Positions 41,377 through 50,711 are shown, counted from the stretch's first letter. The stretch: 64,000 nt of DNA from RUG100 sp050953405 (GCA_050953405.1 JBMNMP010000001.1:496001-560000); one strand, 5' to 3'. The notes: generated by a model from the sequence alone, not told the origin. A program made the numbers and translations.

Positions 41377-42159
41377 ATGGAGACAGAATATATAAAAGGA
41401 AAGAACGGATATGATATTCCGTACTATATCAACTTGCCGCAGGATGCGAAGAAGATCATCATCGCAGCCCACGGATTCGGCAGCAGCAAGGGCAGTCCGA
41501 CTGTGCTGATGCTGCTGGAGAAGATGCCGCCGCTGGGGATCGGGGTCCTTGGATACGATCATCCCAACCACGGCGAGAGTGCTTCGGGCCCCGAGGGCCT
41601 GCGCATAGACAAGTGTATCTCCGATCTTGGCAGCGTGGAGGAATTCGTGGCGGAGAACTGGCCGCAGGCAGAGATCTGCTATTTCGCGTCCAGCTTTGGA
41701 GCTTACATCACCCTCCAGTATCTTGCAGGATGCCGGCACCGGGGGACGAAGGCTTTCCTGCGCAGTGCGGCGGTCAATATGCCGGTCCTTTTCAGTGAGC
41801 CGACTCCTGAGCAGCAGGAAGCACTGCGGCGCGACGGCAGGGTGCAGCTGGAAGGGTACGAACCGCCGCTGGTGATCACCAGCGGGTTTGTGGACGACAT
41901 GAACAGTCATGATCTCTTCGATATATGTGAGCGCGCCGGAGCGGGCGGCGGCAAGGTGGGCGGTACACAGATCGCCATGATCCACGGCTCCTGCGATTCC
42001 ACGATCGATCCGGCGGAGGCCCGGCGCTTTGCCGATATGTTCGGGATACCCATCACGATGGTGCCCGGCGCGGAGCATCGATTGATGGAAGAGGGACAGC
42101 CGGAAATGGTGTTTGAAAAGGCCCGTGAACTGTATTCGGGCACAGAAAGCCAAAAATAA
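41377..42159 (+). CDS. Alpha/beta hydrolase
   Basis: 260 residues. AAHGFGSSKGSP forms the oxyanion loop; the nucleophile elbow is FASSFGAYI (S-x-S-x-G pattern, with Ala-Ser in place of the usual first Gly); MIHGSCDSTIDP and GAEHRLMEEG supply the Asp and His. Probably a small esterase or acyl hydrolase. ATG 41377 begins 3 bases after the DUF5714 stop, with AGGGGG upstream. Confidence 0.85.
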   Translation: METEYIKGKNGYDIPYYINLPQDAKKIIIAAHGFGSSKGSPTVLMLLEKMPPLGIGVLGYDHPNHGESASGPEGLRIDKCISDLGSVEEFVAENWPQAEICYFASSFGAYITLQYLAGCRHRGTKAFLRSAAVNMPVLFSEPTPEQQEALRRDGRVQLEGYEPPLVITSGFVDDMNSHDLFDICERAGAGGGKVGGTQIAMIHGSCDSTIDPAEARRFADMFGIPITMVPGAEHRLMEEGQPEMVFEKARELYSGTESQK

Positions 42160-42181
42160 CTGAAAAATAGCGAAAAAAGTG

Positions 42182-42210
42182 TTGAACATTTAATTGACTT
42201 TGGTTATAAT
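42182..42210 (+). promoter_or_regulatory. Promoter of tRNA-Pro
   Basis: TTGAAC at 42182-42187, 17-bp spacer, TATAAT at 42205-42210. Confidence 0.9.
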
Positions 42211-42233
42211 AGTCTCTGGCGCTGGAAAATTGT

Positions 42234-42310
42234 CGGGACGTGGCGCAGCTTGGTAGCGCGACTGCTTCGGGAGTAGTAGGCCGCAGGTTCAAATCCTGTC
42301 GTCCCGACCA
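42234..42310 (+). tRNA. tRNA-Pro (anticodon CGG)
   Basis: 77 bases with CCA encoded. The acceptor CGGGACG pairs with CGTCCCG; GGCGCAGCTTGGTAGCGC D arm, TTCGGGA anticodon loop and GGTTCAAATCC T arm are clear. Confidence 0.95.
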
Positions 42311-42382
42311 AGAAATACAGCTAATAGGCACAGCTGGAGACGCTGGAATGGCAGCGGTTCCGGTTGCTTTGCATTTTTGGGC

Positions 42383-42430
42383 AAAAAAAACGGCCATGCG
42401 GCAGGCGTTTTCGCTGCTGCATGGCTTTTT
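42383..42430. terminator. Bidirectional terminator between tRNA-Pro and the 139-aa gene
   Basis: GCCATGCGGCAGGCG pairs with CGCTGCTGCATGGC, flanked by eight A and five T. Confidence 0.88.
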
Positions 42431-42441
42431 GGTTTCGCGGC

Positions 42442-42861
42442 TTAGAGGATCGGCAGTTTGAAATCCGGCGGTGTATAAGGTGAAGAGATGTCGAGTTCTT
42501 CACCTTCCGGTGAATATCCACGAGCCGTGTTGAGCACGTAGTAGCCGATCTCCTCGGCATATCCGATCTCCTTCCAGATGAAATCATTGACGTAAAAATC
42601 CCATCCGATCTCGTTGAGAGCGTCCTCGTCTATGTCCCATTCGATCATATAGAGCGGTTGGCGTGCTTCGCGCTCTTCGTTCAGGAATTCGACATCGTCG
42701 TTTTCCTTGATAGCGAAGGAGCGAAAGCGGTACTCGTTGTTATCGGTGTAGGTGTTGAAAGCCGGCACCAGCGAGAGATAACGTTCTCCCTGGTGATGGG
42801 TCTCCTCAAAGTACTTTTTCAGTTCGTCGTACAATGTTAAAACTGCTCCGTTCTTTTCCAT
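42442..42861 (-). CDS. Conserved-looking protein, unknown function (139 aa)
   Basis: An acidic, aromatic-rich soluble protein with no signal or membrane segment. GGAGAATATAC precedes the ATG. The repeated EIGYAEEIGYY and WDIDEDALNEIGWDFY stretches suggest a compact alpha/beta fold. No family recognised. It lies 44 bp downstream of the patatin-like gene and may be co-transcribed with it. Confidence 0.6.
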   Translation of the reverse strand: MEKNGAVLTLYDELKKYFEETHHQGERYLSLVPAFNTYTDNNEYRFRSFAIKENDDVEFLNEEREARQPLYMIEWDIDEDALNEIGWDFYVNDFIWKEIGYAEEIGYYVLNTARGYSPEGEELDISSPYTPPDFKLPIL

Positions 42862-42905
42862 TTGTATATTCTCCTTCCGGCGGCGCGCCCCTTTCGGCCG
42901 CGGCG

Positions 42906-43745
42906 CTAATTTTCTATGAACTCCTTTATTTTATCAGCTTCAATGTAACCTTTCCAGTACAATTTCTGCAGCGTGGCCGGGTCTCGTGACAGAGTCTTCA
43001 GGTCGCCGATGGTATCCGGTGCCAGGATCAGTGCCACGCCGTCTTTTTCGGCGTCTGTCAGGTCTTCCATCTGAGTGTTGTAAGTCTTGTAGCGGTACTG
43101 AAGTGCGTTTGCAGATTTTGGAAAGCGCCGCCGCAGCATGCGGGCAAAGGGCGCATCGGATTTCGCCAGGCGTCTGAAATCGCGCGGTCTGCTGAGGATA
43201 ACCACGACCTTGTCGCACCCGGCATCGAGTGCTGTCTTCAGAGGTATGGGATCAGAAAGTCCGCCGTCAAAGTAGCGGATACCGTCACGTTCCTCCGGCT
43301 TGCACAGCAGAGGTATGCAGCTGCTGGCTTTGAGCGGGAAATAGTCGCTGCGGGCAAAGTCCGCCTTGTCGAAATACACCGGCAGTCCGCTGTCGGCGTT
43401 GGTGGCCACGACCGTGAAACCGCATGGATTTGCACAGAAGGCATCGTAATCCAGTGGATCCTCGCCATCCTCGTTGGTGATCACCGAATAGACGTAGTCC
43501 ATATCTATGTAAGCTTTCTTTTTGAAGTAATTGCGCACGCTCATGTACTCGCTGCGCAGCGAATAGTCGAGATAGAAACGCAGGTTCCTGCCCGGCTGCC
43601 CTGCTATGTAGGAGACCATGTTCCCCGCGCCGGCGGAAACGCCTACGCAGTGGTCGAATCTGATCCCGTTGTTGCTGCACCAGTCCAGTACCCCGGCACC
43701 AAATGTGCCGCGCTGACCGCCTCCGGTGTCTATTAGTCCTATCAT
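42906..43745 (-). CDS. Patatin-like phospholipase
   Basis: 279 residues with the Ser-Asp dyad of patatins: GGGQRGTFGAGVLD (oxyanion hole, residues 8-21), GVSAGAGNMVSY (nucleophile Ser near 37) and DGGLSDPIP (Asp near 163). It resembles the RssA/YjjU branch. Substrate unknown, probably acyl-lipids. The start overlaps the stop of the aldo-keto reductase gene by 4 bases, so the two are coupled. Confidence 0.9.
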   Translation of the reverse strand: MIGLIDTGGGQRGTFGAGVLDWCSNNGIRFDHCVGVSAGAGNMVSYIAGQPGRNLRFYLDYSLRSEYMSVRNYFKKKAYIDMDYVYSVITNEDGEDPLDYDAFCANPCGFTVVATNADSGLPVYFDKADFARSDYFPLKASSCIPLLCKPEERDGIRYFDGGLSDPIPLKTALDAGCDKVVVILSRPRDFRRLAKSDAPFARMLRRRFPKSANALQYRYKTYNTQMEDLTDAEKDGVALILAPDTIGDLKTLSRDPATLQKLYWKGYIEADKIKEFIEN

Positions 43746-44860
43746 TCTTTTTCAAACACCTCCGCTACTCTTTTGAGATCTTCGATAATCGGCAGATGCT
43801 GAGGGCAGGCCTTTTCACAGGCCCCGCATGCGATGCAGTCCGAGGCCTTGCTGTGCTCCCGCGTATAGTCGTTATAATAAGCTCCTTCTGAATACCACGC
43901 CTGTTTTTGCTGCTGTGCCCTGCGGTTGAAGAGGTTGAAAAACTCGGGTATCGCTATCTTCCGGGGACAGCCTTCCACGCAGTAGCGGCAGGCCGTGCAG
44001 GGGATGGCCACAGCCTTGTCTATGATGGAGACCACCTTCTTCAGGGCTTCGTGCTCATAGTCGCTCAGAGGCTGAAAATCCTCCATGTATGACAGATTGT
44101 CTTCCATTTGTTCCTGATCCGACATCCCGGAGAGGACCACGATGACGCCCGGAAGACCGGCCGCAAATCTGACGGCCCAGCTGGCGGCACTCTTTCCAGG
44201 TGCCGCTGCCTGCAGTATTTGCCCGGCTTCCCGGGGAAGATGGGCCAGCATGCCGCCCTTCACCGGCTCCATGACCACGATATCTCTGCCATGTTCACGG
44301 GCGACCTGATAGCATTTGCCCGACTGGATGCGGTCGCTGTTCCAATCCAGGTAGTTCAGCTGCAGCTGTACTATCTCTATCTCCGGATGTTCGCGGAGCG
44401 CTTTGTCGAGTAATTCCGCATCGGAGTGGAAGGAAAATCCGAGGCGCTTTATCTCGCCGTTAGCCTTCCGTCTCTTCACGGTCTCGAACCAGCCGTTTCC
44501 GGTGGCCTTTTCGTAGTTGGCGCGGTTGATGTTGTGCAGCAGGTAGACGTCGAAGTAGTCGACGCCGCATTTTTCCTTCTGTTTGTCGAACAGTTCATCG
44601 GCATCGGCGCCTTCCTTCATCAGGGACAGCGGCAGCTTGTCGGCGAGGACAAAAGCATCCCTTTGATACCTCTCGACCAGTGCCCGGCGTACGAAGATCT
44701 CGCTCTTGAAATCGTGATACATCCAGGCGGTATCAAAATAGGTGAAGCCCTTTGAAATAAAGAGATCCACCATTTGTTTCATCTTTGTCAAGTCGACCGA
44801 GTCCTGATGCTGCGGATCGGTCAGCGGCAGCCTCATGCAGCCGAATCCTAGCTTTTTCAT
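43742..44860 (-). CDS. Aldo-keto reductase with C-terminal 4Fe-4S domain
   Basis: 372 residues. The aldo-keto reductase barrel is shown by FTYFDTAWMYHDFKSE (Asp and Tyr of the tetrad near residues 40-45), LADKLPL with the catalytic Lys, and YLLHNINR (His). The C-terminal 90 residues carry ferredoxin cysteines: CTACRYCVEGCPRKIAIP and CIACGACEKACPQHLPI. This type is common in Clostridia and reduces carbonyls with an additional electron path through Fe-S clusters; substrate unknown. Confidence 0.92.
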   Translation of the reverse strand: MKKLGFGCMRLPLTDPQHQDSVDLTKMKQMVDLFISKGFTYFDTAWMYHDFKSEIFVRRALVERYQRDAFVLADKLPLSLMKEGADADELFDKQKEKCGVDYFDVYLLHNINRANYEKATGNGWFETVKRRKANGEIKRLGFSFHSDAELLDKALREHPEIEIVQLQLNYLDWNSDRIQSGKCYQVAREHGRDIVVMEPVKGGMLAHLPREAGQILQAAAPGKSAASWAVRFAAGLPGVIVVLSGMSDQEQMEDNLSYMEDFQPLSDYEHEALKKVVSIIDKAVAIPCTACRYCVEGCPRKIAIPEFFNLFNRRAQQQKQAWYSEGAYYNDYTREHSKASDCIACGACEKACPQHLPIIEDLKRVAEVFEKE

Positions 44861-44948
44861 TGTTAAAACCCTTCCAGAATACTAGTATACTATGATCTGA
44901 AAAAGTTTCCAGTACTTTATTGCAGCCGCGGCCCCGGAGCCATGAGTG

Positions 44949-45245
44949 CTATGCACTTGCTCCGGTGTTCGTAAAGTCGTCAAGTATTCTTTTGAGACAT
45001 GCCAGCGAGCTCGAAGGTGCATGCACGATTTTGGTGCGCTTTCCTCTGGCTTCGCCTGTGGCACTGATCACCATTTTGTGGGAAACCGTGTTTGTGAACA
45101 TGACCATCAGGTCCGGCTCCCCGATCTTCTTTTTGAGTGCGCCTTTGGTCTTTGTGAAGACCTTTGCCTTTCCGTTGTACTTTCTGCAAAGATCTTTGTA
45201 GCGGCCTTCCATGCGCTCGTTGCCGCCTATGATAACTACGCTCAT
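44949..45245 (-). CDS. DUF2325 domain protein
   Basis: 98 residues, single domain: SVVIIGGNERMEGRYKDLCR at the start and DLMVMFTNTVSHKMVISATG in the middle are the DUF2325 pattern. Function unknown; in Clostridia these genes often sit near iron or redox genes. It has its own promoter and a strong palindrome on it. GAAAGTGAGGAC lies before the ATG. Confidence 0.85.
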   Translation of the reverse strand: MSVVIIGGNERMEGRYKDLCRKYNGKAKVFTKTKGALKKKIGEPDLMVMFTNTVSHKMVISATGEARGKRTKIVHAPSSSLACLKRILDDFTNTGASA

Positions 45246-45333
45246 TTTGTCCTCACTTTCAATGATTGTCTGTTAGTAGCTGATTTTTCGGATGGCCAGT
45301 GGTTATTAAAGGCTAACCACCCGGCCTGTTAAA

Positions 45334-45353
45334 GGGTTAGCAATAACTAACCC
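45334..45353. promoter_or_regulatory. Palindromic operator candidate on the DUF2325 promoter
   Basis: GGGTTAGCAATAACTAACCC: 7-bp perfect arms around a 6-base centre, starting one base after the predicted transcription start. GTTAG/CTAAC half sites recall DtxR/IdeR-family boxes, so iron or manganese control is possible. Another CTAACC half lies at 45313. Confidence 0.6.
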
Positions 45354-45360
45354 ATGTATA

Positions 45361-45388
45361 ATAATATCATGTTTTCTTTGTTTGTCAA
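45361..45388 (-). promoter_or_regulatory. Promoter of the DUF2325 gene
   Basis: Minus strand TTGACA (45388-45383), 16-bp spacer, TATTAT (45366-45361). Confidence 0.85.
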
Positions 45389-45495
45389 GGCACGATATCA
45401 ATTCTGCTGAAAATGGTCACCCGTTTGAGATATATGGTATAATGTAACAATTGAGAGTGAATAGCAACAGCAAGTAGAAAAGACGGGGAAGACAA

Positions 45496-47250
45496 ATGAA
45501 TAACAGAAAATATAAAGACGCATTGTACGATCCCAGACCGCTGCGTGATCTGAGGGATCTGATAAAGAGCAGCCGCAGGCTTTACGGCAGCAAGCCGGCA
45601 TTTCTGGTAAAGAAAGACCACGAGCAGCCGTTCCAGCCGATCAGCTATATACGCTGGGATGCAGAGGTCGATGCGATGGGCACGGCTTTCTGCAATCTGG
45701 GGCTCAAGGGAAAGAAAATAGCGGTGACCGGAGAAAACAGCTACAAGTGGGTCGTCTCCTATATGGCGACCACCAACGGTACCGGCGTCATCGTACCCAT
45801 AGACAGAGAGCTGAAGCCTCTGGAAATAGCGAATCTGCTGAATCGTGCCGAGGTCTCTGCGATAGTCCATTCACAGAAGATGAAAAAGGTCATCAAGAAG
45901 GTGCTCCCGCTGCTGGACAAACCGCTCGAAGTAGTCATCAACATGGATGCTGAGGACGACGATGAGGACGGGACTCTCTCCTGGGACCGCCTGCTGGAGA
46001 AGGGCAAGGAAGCTGTTGCCGCCGGAGACCGCACCTTTATCGATGCGGAGATCGATCCGGAGAGGATGTGCTCGCTGCTGTTTACGTCAGGGACTACAGG
46101 CATGGCCAAGGGAGTGATGCTCAGCCACAAGAGCATCGCCAGCAATGTATACGCGACCGCAAAATACGTAGACGTGCTCGATTACGTAGGCTTATCAGTG
46201 CTGCCGATGCATCACAGCTACGAGATGAGCTGCCATATCTTCATGGGCCTCTTCATGGGATTCACCTGTGCGATCTGTGAAGGCCTGCGGTATATCATCA
46301 AGAACATGCAGGAAGCTCACGTTTCCATCATGCTGGCGGTCCCCCTGATCTACGAGAATATGCACAAAAAGATCATGCAGAACGCCAAAAAGACAGGTCA
46401 GTACAAGAAGCTGCGCATGATGATAGCAATATCCAAAAAGCTGAAGCTGTATAACAACCAGAAACTGATCAGAAAACTGTTCAAACCGATACACGAGCTG
46501 ACAGGGAACCACATCATACAGTTCATCGCCGGCGGAGCGGCTATGGACCCCAAGGTGGCCGAGGACTTCGAAGCCATGGGATTCCCCTTCATACAGGGTT
46601 ACGGGATGACAGAGAATTCACCGATCATCAGCGTCAACCGCGACCGCTACGCAAAACAGACCTCAGCAGGCCAGCCGCTGGTGGGCACTGAGGTCAAGGT
46701 GATCGACCAGGACGAAGACGGCATCGGCGAGATCTGCCTCCGCGGCCCGTCCATCATGATCGGATATTACGATGACCCTGAGGAGACGGCCAAGGTGCTC
46801 ACGGAGGATGGCTGGCTGAAGACCGGCGACTACGGATACCTGGACGACGAGGGCTACATATATATCTCGGGACGCAAGAAAAACGTGATCATCACGAAGA
46901 ACGGCAAGAATGTTTTCCCGGAGGAGATCGAATTCTACCTGGAGCAGAGCGATTTCATAGAGGAGACCCTGGTACACGGAGTGCCTGACGACCGCGGGGA
47001 TACCGTCATCAAGGCGGAAGTCGTGCCCGCTTACAACGAGATCGAGATGCAGCTGGGCGACCTCGACGAGGATGAGATACACGATCTCATCAACGAGGAG
47101 ATCGACAAGGCCAACGAACTGATGCCGCTGTACAAGAAGGTGCGGCGCTTTGCCATCAGGAAAGAGGAGTTCACGAAGACGACCACGAGGAAGATCAAGA
47201 GGCACACCGCTGAAAACATGAACAACGACCGCGGGGAGGACGTGAAATGA
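45496..47250 (+). CDS. Long-chain acyl-CoA synthetase (AMP-forming), first of a tandem pair
   Basis: 584 residues. The AMP signature LLFTSGTTGMAKGVMLSHKS is at about 194-213; the linker and C-terminal motifs are GYGMTENSP near 370, LKTGDYGYLDDEGYIYISGR near 438 and KKNVIITKNGKNVFPEEIEF. The catalytic C-terminal lysine lies in TTTRKIKRHT. Length and the LPMHHSYEMS gate-like region fit long-chain synthetases. The ATG follows GACGGGGAAGAC. Overlaps the next gene by 4 bases. Confidence 0.9.
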   Translation: MNNRKYKDALYDPRPLRDLRDLIKSSRRLYGSKPAFLVKKDHEQPFQPISYIRWDAEVDAMGTAFCNLGLKGKKIAVTGENSYKWVVSYMATTNGTGVIVPIDRELKPLEIANLLNRAEVSAIVHSQKMKKVIKKVLPLLDKPLEVVINMDAEDDDEDGTLSWDRLLEKGKEAVAAGDRTFIDAEIDPERMCSLLFTSGTTGMAKGVMLSHKSIASNVYATAKYVDVLDYVGLSVLPMHHSYEMSCHIFMGLFMGFTCAICEGLRYIIKNMQEAHVSIMLAVPLIYENMHKKIMQNAKKTGQYKKLRMMIAISKKLKLYNNQKLIRKLFKPIHELTGNHIIQFIAGGAAMDPKVAEDFEAMGFPFIQGYGMTENSPIISVNRDRYAKQTSAGQPLVGTEVKVIDQDEDGIGEICLRGPSIMIGYYDDPEETAKVLTEDGWLKTGDYGYLDDEGYIYISGRKKNVIITKNGKNVFPEEIEFYLEQSDFIEETLVHGVPDDRGDTVIKAEVVPAYNEIEMQLGDLDEDEIHDLINEEIDKANELMPLYKKVRRFAIRKEEFTKTTTRKIKRHTAENMNNDRGEDVK

Positions 47251-49037
47251 TGGAAGATGGAAAGTACCGGGATCCCAAAGAGCAGGACAGAGCTTATGCC
47301 GACAGCATTATTGCTGCTATAGAAGCCGATGACAGGCCGGGCGTGATGTACAAGGAATCGCGCCCGATCACCGATGTCAAGGATATGATAGAGAGCAGCG
47401 CCGAACTCTTTGGAGACAACGTGGCTTTCTATCAGAAGTATGCACGCGGCGGCCATTACGAGACCATCACCTACCGGGAGATGCTGCGCCGGGTCAACGG
47501 CCTGGGCACTTATCTGATCGGCGAAGGCTTTCAGGGAGAGCGCATTGCGGTGATCGGTCCCAATTGTTCCGAGTGGGCAATCAGCTATCTGGCGGTGCTC
47601 AACGGCACCGGCGTGGTGGTGCCCCTTGACAAAGAGCTGAACGCGGAAGAGCTGGAGCAGCTTGTGATCAAGGCCGATGTAAGCTGCGTGATATATAAAG
47701 GAAAGAAGCTGGGCGAAGTCTTCACGAAGATGAAGGACTCCGGGCACACTGCCCTGCGCAGGCTGATTAGGATGGACGCCGATGAATGGACCGCAGCCGT
47801 CTGGCGGGGGCAGGAAATGATCGAAGCCGGCGACCGCCGTTTCGTGGATGCGCAGATAGATTCTCAGGCGATGAGCATCCTGCTGTTCACCTCGGGCACT
47901 ACCGGGGTTTCCAAGGGGGTAATGCTCAGTCACCGCAACATCGCAGTCGACCTGATGGTTTCCCCGACGGTCCTCAAGGTCAACGACTGGGACATCTTCT
48001 TTTCAGTTTTGCCGCTGCATCACACTTACGAGTGTACCAGTGGATTTTTGATACCAATGTACAAGGGCGCGGCTGTAGCTTATTGTGAGGGCCTCAAATA
48101 TCTGATGAAAAACATGCAGGAAGTCAGGCCCACGATGTTTCTGGGCGTGCCTGCCATTTTCGAGACGATGTACCGGCGCATCTGGCGCACGGTGAGAAAA
48201 GCCGGCAAGGAAAAGACCCTGCGTCGTGCGATATCCGTCAACCGGGTTCTCAAAAAGCTGCATATAGATCTCAGCTCAAAGCTGTTCAAGGACGTCCTTT
48301 CGGTGTTCGGCGGGCGGATGCGCGAGCTGATCAGCGGCGGCGCGGCCATCAGTCCGGAGGTCATGGAAGGTTTCCGGGACTTTGGTATCAACATGCTGCA
48401 GGGATACGGCCTCACTGAGTGTGCGCCTATGGGAGCCCTGAACCCGGATAAGATGCCCAAGGCGACTTCCGTGGGCTATCCGTTCCCGGCCTGCAAGGTA
48501 AAGATCATCGACAAAGACGAAGACGGTATCGGTGAGATCTGCCTCTGGGGCGGCAACGTGATGCTGGGCTATTATGAGATGCCGCAGGAGACGGCCGAAG
48601 TGCTGCAGGATGGCTGGTTCCATTCGGGAGACCTGGGATACCTGGATGAGGACGGATATCTGATAATAACGGGGCGCAAGAAAAATGTGATCATAACCAA
48701 GAACGGCAAGAACGTCTTTCCGGAAGAGCTGGAGTATTACCTGCAGGAGATACCGCTCATCAGCGAGAGCATGGTGTTCTCCGAGGAGACTTCAGACGGC
48801 AGCGACGATACCATTGTGGCAGCGCTGCGCCTGGATCCTGAAGAGGTGCAGGAGCGCTGCGGGCAGGGGACCGATGAGGCGAAGATAGAGCAGATCGTCT
48901 GGGAGGAGATCGAAAAGATCAACGAACGGCAGCCGTTCTGGAAGAGGATAAAGAAGATAATAATCAGGAAAGATGACTTTGTGAAGAACACTTCCAACAA
49001 GATCATCAGATTCGCGGAGGGCAACAAAAAGAAATGA
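47247..49037 (+). CDS. Long-chain acyl-CoA synthetase (AMP-forming), second of a tandem pair
   Basis: 596 residues and clearly homologous to its neighbour: LLFTSGTTGVSKGVMLSHRN, LPLHHTYECTSGF, GYGLTECAPMGA, FHSGDLGYLDEDGYLIITGR and the same KKNVIITKNGKNVFPEELEY. The pair probably arose by duplication and may form a heteromer or split substrate range. The end overlaps the racemase-like gene by 4 bases (ATGA). Confidence 0.9.
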   Translation: MMEDGKYRDPKEQDRAYADSIIAAIEADDRPGVMYKESRPITDVKDMIESSAELFGDNVAFYQKYARGGHYETITYREMLRRVNGLGTYLIGEGFQGERIAVIGPNCSEWAISYLAVLNGTGVVVPLDKELNAEELEQLVIKADVSCVIYKGKKLGEVFTKMKDSGHTALRRLIRMDADEWTAAVWRGQEMIEAGDRRFVDAQIDSQAMSILLFTSGTTGVSKGVMLSHRNIAVDLMVSPTVLKVNDWDIFFSVLPLHHTYECTSGFLIPMYKGAAVAYCEGLKYLMKNMQEVRPTMFLGVPAIFETMYRRIWRTVRKAGKEKTLRRAISVNRVLKKLHIDLSSKLFKDVLSVFGGRMRELISGGAAISPEVMEGFRDFGINMLQGYGLTECAPMGALNPDKMPKATSVGYPFPACKVKIIDKDEDGIGEICLWGGNVMLGYYEMPQETAEVLQDGWFHSGDLGYLDEDGYLIITGRKKNVIITKNGKNVFPEELEYYLQEIPLISESMVFSEETSDGSDDTIVAALRLDPEEVQERCGQGTDEAKIEQIVWEEIEKINERQPFWKRIKKIIIRKDDFVKNTSNKIIRFAEGNKKK

Positions 49038-50101
49038 CGGGTTACCCCAGGCTGGAAATAAGAAGGAGTAAGCTGGCGGAAAACTACCGCCGGGTGCTGG
49101 CGCGGTGTCACCGCGCCGGTATTTGCGTGGCCGGAGTCATCAAGGGATTCAACGCCATCGAAGAATGCGTCCTCGTTGCCGATGAGGCCGGCTGCGAGTT
49201 CCTCGCATCATCGCGCATAGATCATCTGGCGCAGGCGGCGGCCCTGCAGGTGAAGACACCTTTGATGATGATCAGGACGCCGATGCTGAGCGAGGTGCCG
49301 GACGTGGTGCGGCTGGCCGGTTATTCGCTGGAGAGCGAGACGGCTGTGCTGCTGGCATTGGAAGAGGAAGCGGCCAGGCAGGACAAGATCCATCATGTGA
49401 TCCTGATGAGCGATCTCGGTGATCTGCGCGAAGGCTGGTGGGACGATGACGAGCTGCTGCAGGCGGCGCTCCACGTTGAAAAAGAGCTGCCGCACCTGGA
49501 GCTCTCCGGGATCGGTACCAACCTCGGATGCTACGGATCTATCATACCCACACGCGAAAAGCTGCAGGAGCTGGTCGTGGAGGCGGAGATGATAGAGGCG
49601 GCCATCGGGCGCCGCCTTGACTACATCAGCGGCGGGGCGACTACTTCATTTTTCCGGGTGCTGGAGGATAATATGCCGCCGCGCATCAACATGCTGCGCA
49701 TAGGTGAAGGCATCATCAACGGTACCTCCGGTTATGACGCATTCGATTTCCTCGAGCGCGACGTATTCACAGCGACCGCAGAGGTCATCGAAGTCAAGGA
49801 AAAACCCAGCTATCCTGTGGGCGAGATCGGCGGCGATGCCTTCGGCCACAAACAGGAATATCACGATATCGGCATCCGGCGCCGGGCCATAGTCGCCATG
49901 GGAAAGGGCGATTACGCTTACCCTGAGGACGTCTTTCCCTGCGACGGGCGCATCACGGTCATCGGAGCGAGCTCCGATCACACGCTGCTGGATGTGACCG
50001 AAGCCCCGGAGATCACCGTGGGCGACCATCTCAGCTTTCTGCTGGGGTACGGCACGCTGTTGCACGCATCGCAGAATATGCCGCATATATTCCGCGACTG
50101 A
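49034..50101 (+). CDS. Alanine/ornithine racemase-family PLP enzyme
   Basis: 355 residues with an alanine-racemase N-terminal barrel: PRLEIRRSKLAENYRRVL, then GVIKGFNA with the probable PLP-binding Lys near residue 38, HHVILMSDLGDLREG, and YISGGATTSFFRV for the phosphate cup. It resembles ornithine racemase (Orr) more than Alr: the beta-domain sequence (IGIRRRAIVAMGKGDY) is of that type. Being coupled to two acyl-CoA synthetases is unusual and hints at lipo-amino-acid or D-amino-acid chemistry, which is only inference. Confidence 0.8.
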   Translation: MTGYPRLEIRRSKLAENYRRVLARCHRAGICVAGVIKGFNAIEECVLVADEAGCEFLASSRIDHLAQAAALQVKTPLMMIRTPMLSEVPDVVRLAGYSLESETAVLLALEEEAARQDKIHHVILMSDLGDLREGWWDDDELLQAALHVEKELPHLELSGIGTNLGCYGSIIPTREKLQELVVEAEMIEAAIGRRLDYISGGATTSFFRVLEDNMPPRINMLRIGEGIINGTSGYDAFDFLERDVFTATAEVIEVKEKPSYPVGEIGGDAFGHKQEYHDIGIRRRAIVAMGKGDYAYPEDVFPCDGRITVIGASSDHTLLDVTEAPEITVGDHLSFLLGYGTLLHASQNMPHIFRD

Positions 50102-50151
50102 GGGTCGTATGGGGCCGGCCGCATGCGGCGGAGAGGCGCGGGCGGCTGAAA

Positions 50152-50180
50152 TTGACAAAAACAACGCTTTACAATATAAT
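50152..50180 (+). promoter_or_regulatory. Promoter of greA-lysS
   Basis: TTGACA at 50152-50157, 17-bp spacer, TATAAT at 50175-50180: a full consensus promoter. Confidence 0.95.
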
Positions 50181-50216
50181 AAATCGATACGACCATAGGT
50201 TGAAAGGAGAACAAAT

Positions 50217-50693
50217 ATGCCAGAAGAAGTACTGCTTACTAAAGAAGGCTATGAGAAAATAAAGGAAGAACATGAACAGCTGGTTTCCGTGACCAGAAGG
50301 GAAGTTGCCGAGAGGATCAAGGAAGCGAGAGCTTTCGGCGATATTTCCGAGAACGCGGAATACGATGCAGCCAAGAACGAGCAGGCAGAGGTGGAAGCCC
50401 GCATCAACAAACTCGAAGACATGATGCGCAAGGCCAAGATCATCGATGAAGCTACAGCGACCAAGGGTAAGGTCAATATCGGCAGCAAGATCAAAATCAA
50501 GGAACTGGGCAGCGGCAGGGAAGGCGAGTACACGATCGTCGGCTCGACCGAGGCAGATCCGTTCGCAGCCAAGATTTCCAACGAGTCCGCTGTCGGCAGG
50601 GCAGTGATCGGGCACAAAGTGGGGGACGAAGTCGATGTCGAAGTGAAAGGACGCGACAATCGCCTTACTTATGAAATACTGAGCATAGACTAG
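50217..50693 (+). CDS. greA: Transcription elongation factor GreA
   Basis: Rescues backtracked RNA polymerase by promoting transcript cleavage. 158 residues. The N-terminal coiled coil holds LTKEGYEKIKEEHEQL and the acidic tip AFGDISENAEYDAAKNEQAEVE; the C-terminal FKBP-like domain ends GEYTIVGSTEADP...ISNESAVGRAVIGHKVGDEV. AAAGGAG upstream. It precedes lysS by 18 bp, a frequent greA-lysS order. Confidence 0.97.
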   Translation: MPEEVLLTKEGYEKIKEEHEQLVSVTRREVAERIKEARAFGDISENAEYDAAKNEQAEVEARINKLEDMMRKAKIIDEATATKGKVNIGSKIKIKELGSGREGEYTIVGSTEADPFAAKISNESAVGRAVIGHKVGDEVDVEVKGRDNRLTYEILSID

Positions 50694-50711
50694 ATCGAAC
50701 GGAGAGGAATA

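Noticed and set aside
40636..42189. 517-codon minus-strand frame over the DUF5714 and hydrolase genes
   Set aside because: The plus-strand genes have clear motifs and ribosome sites; the antisense frame is His/Arg-rich and lacks any family pattern.
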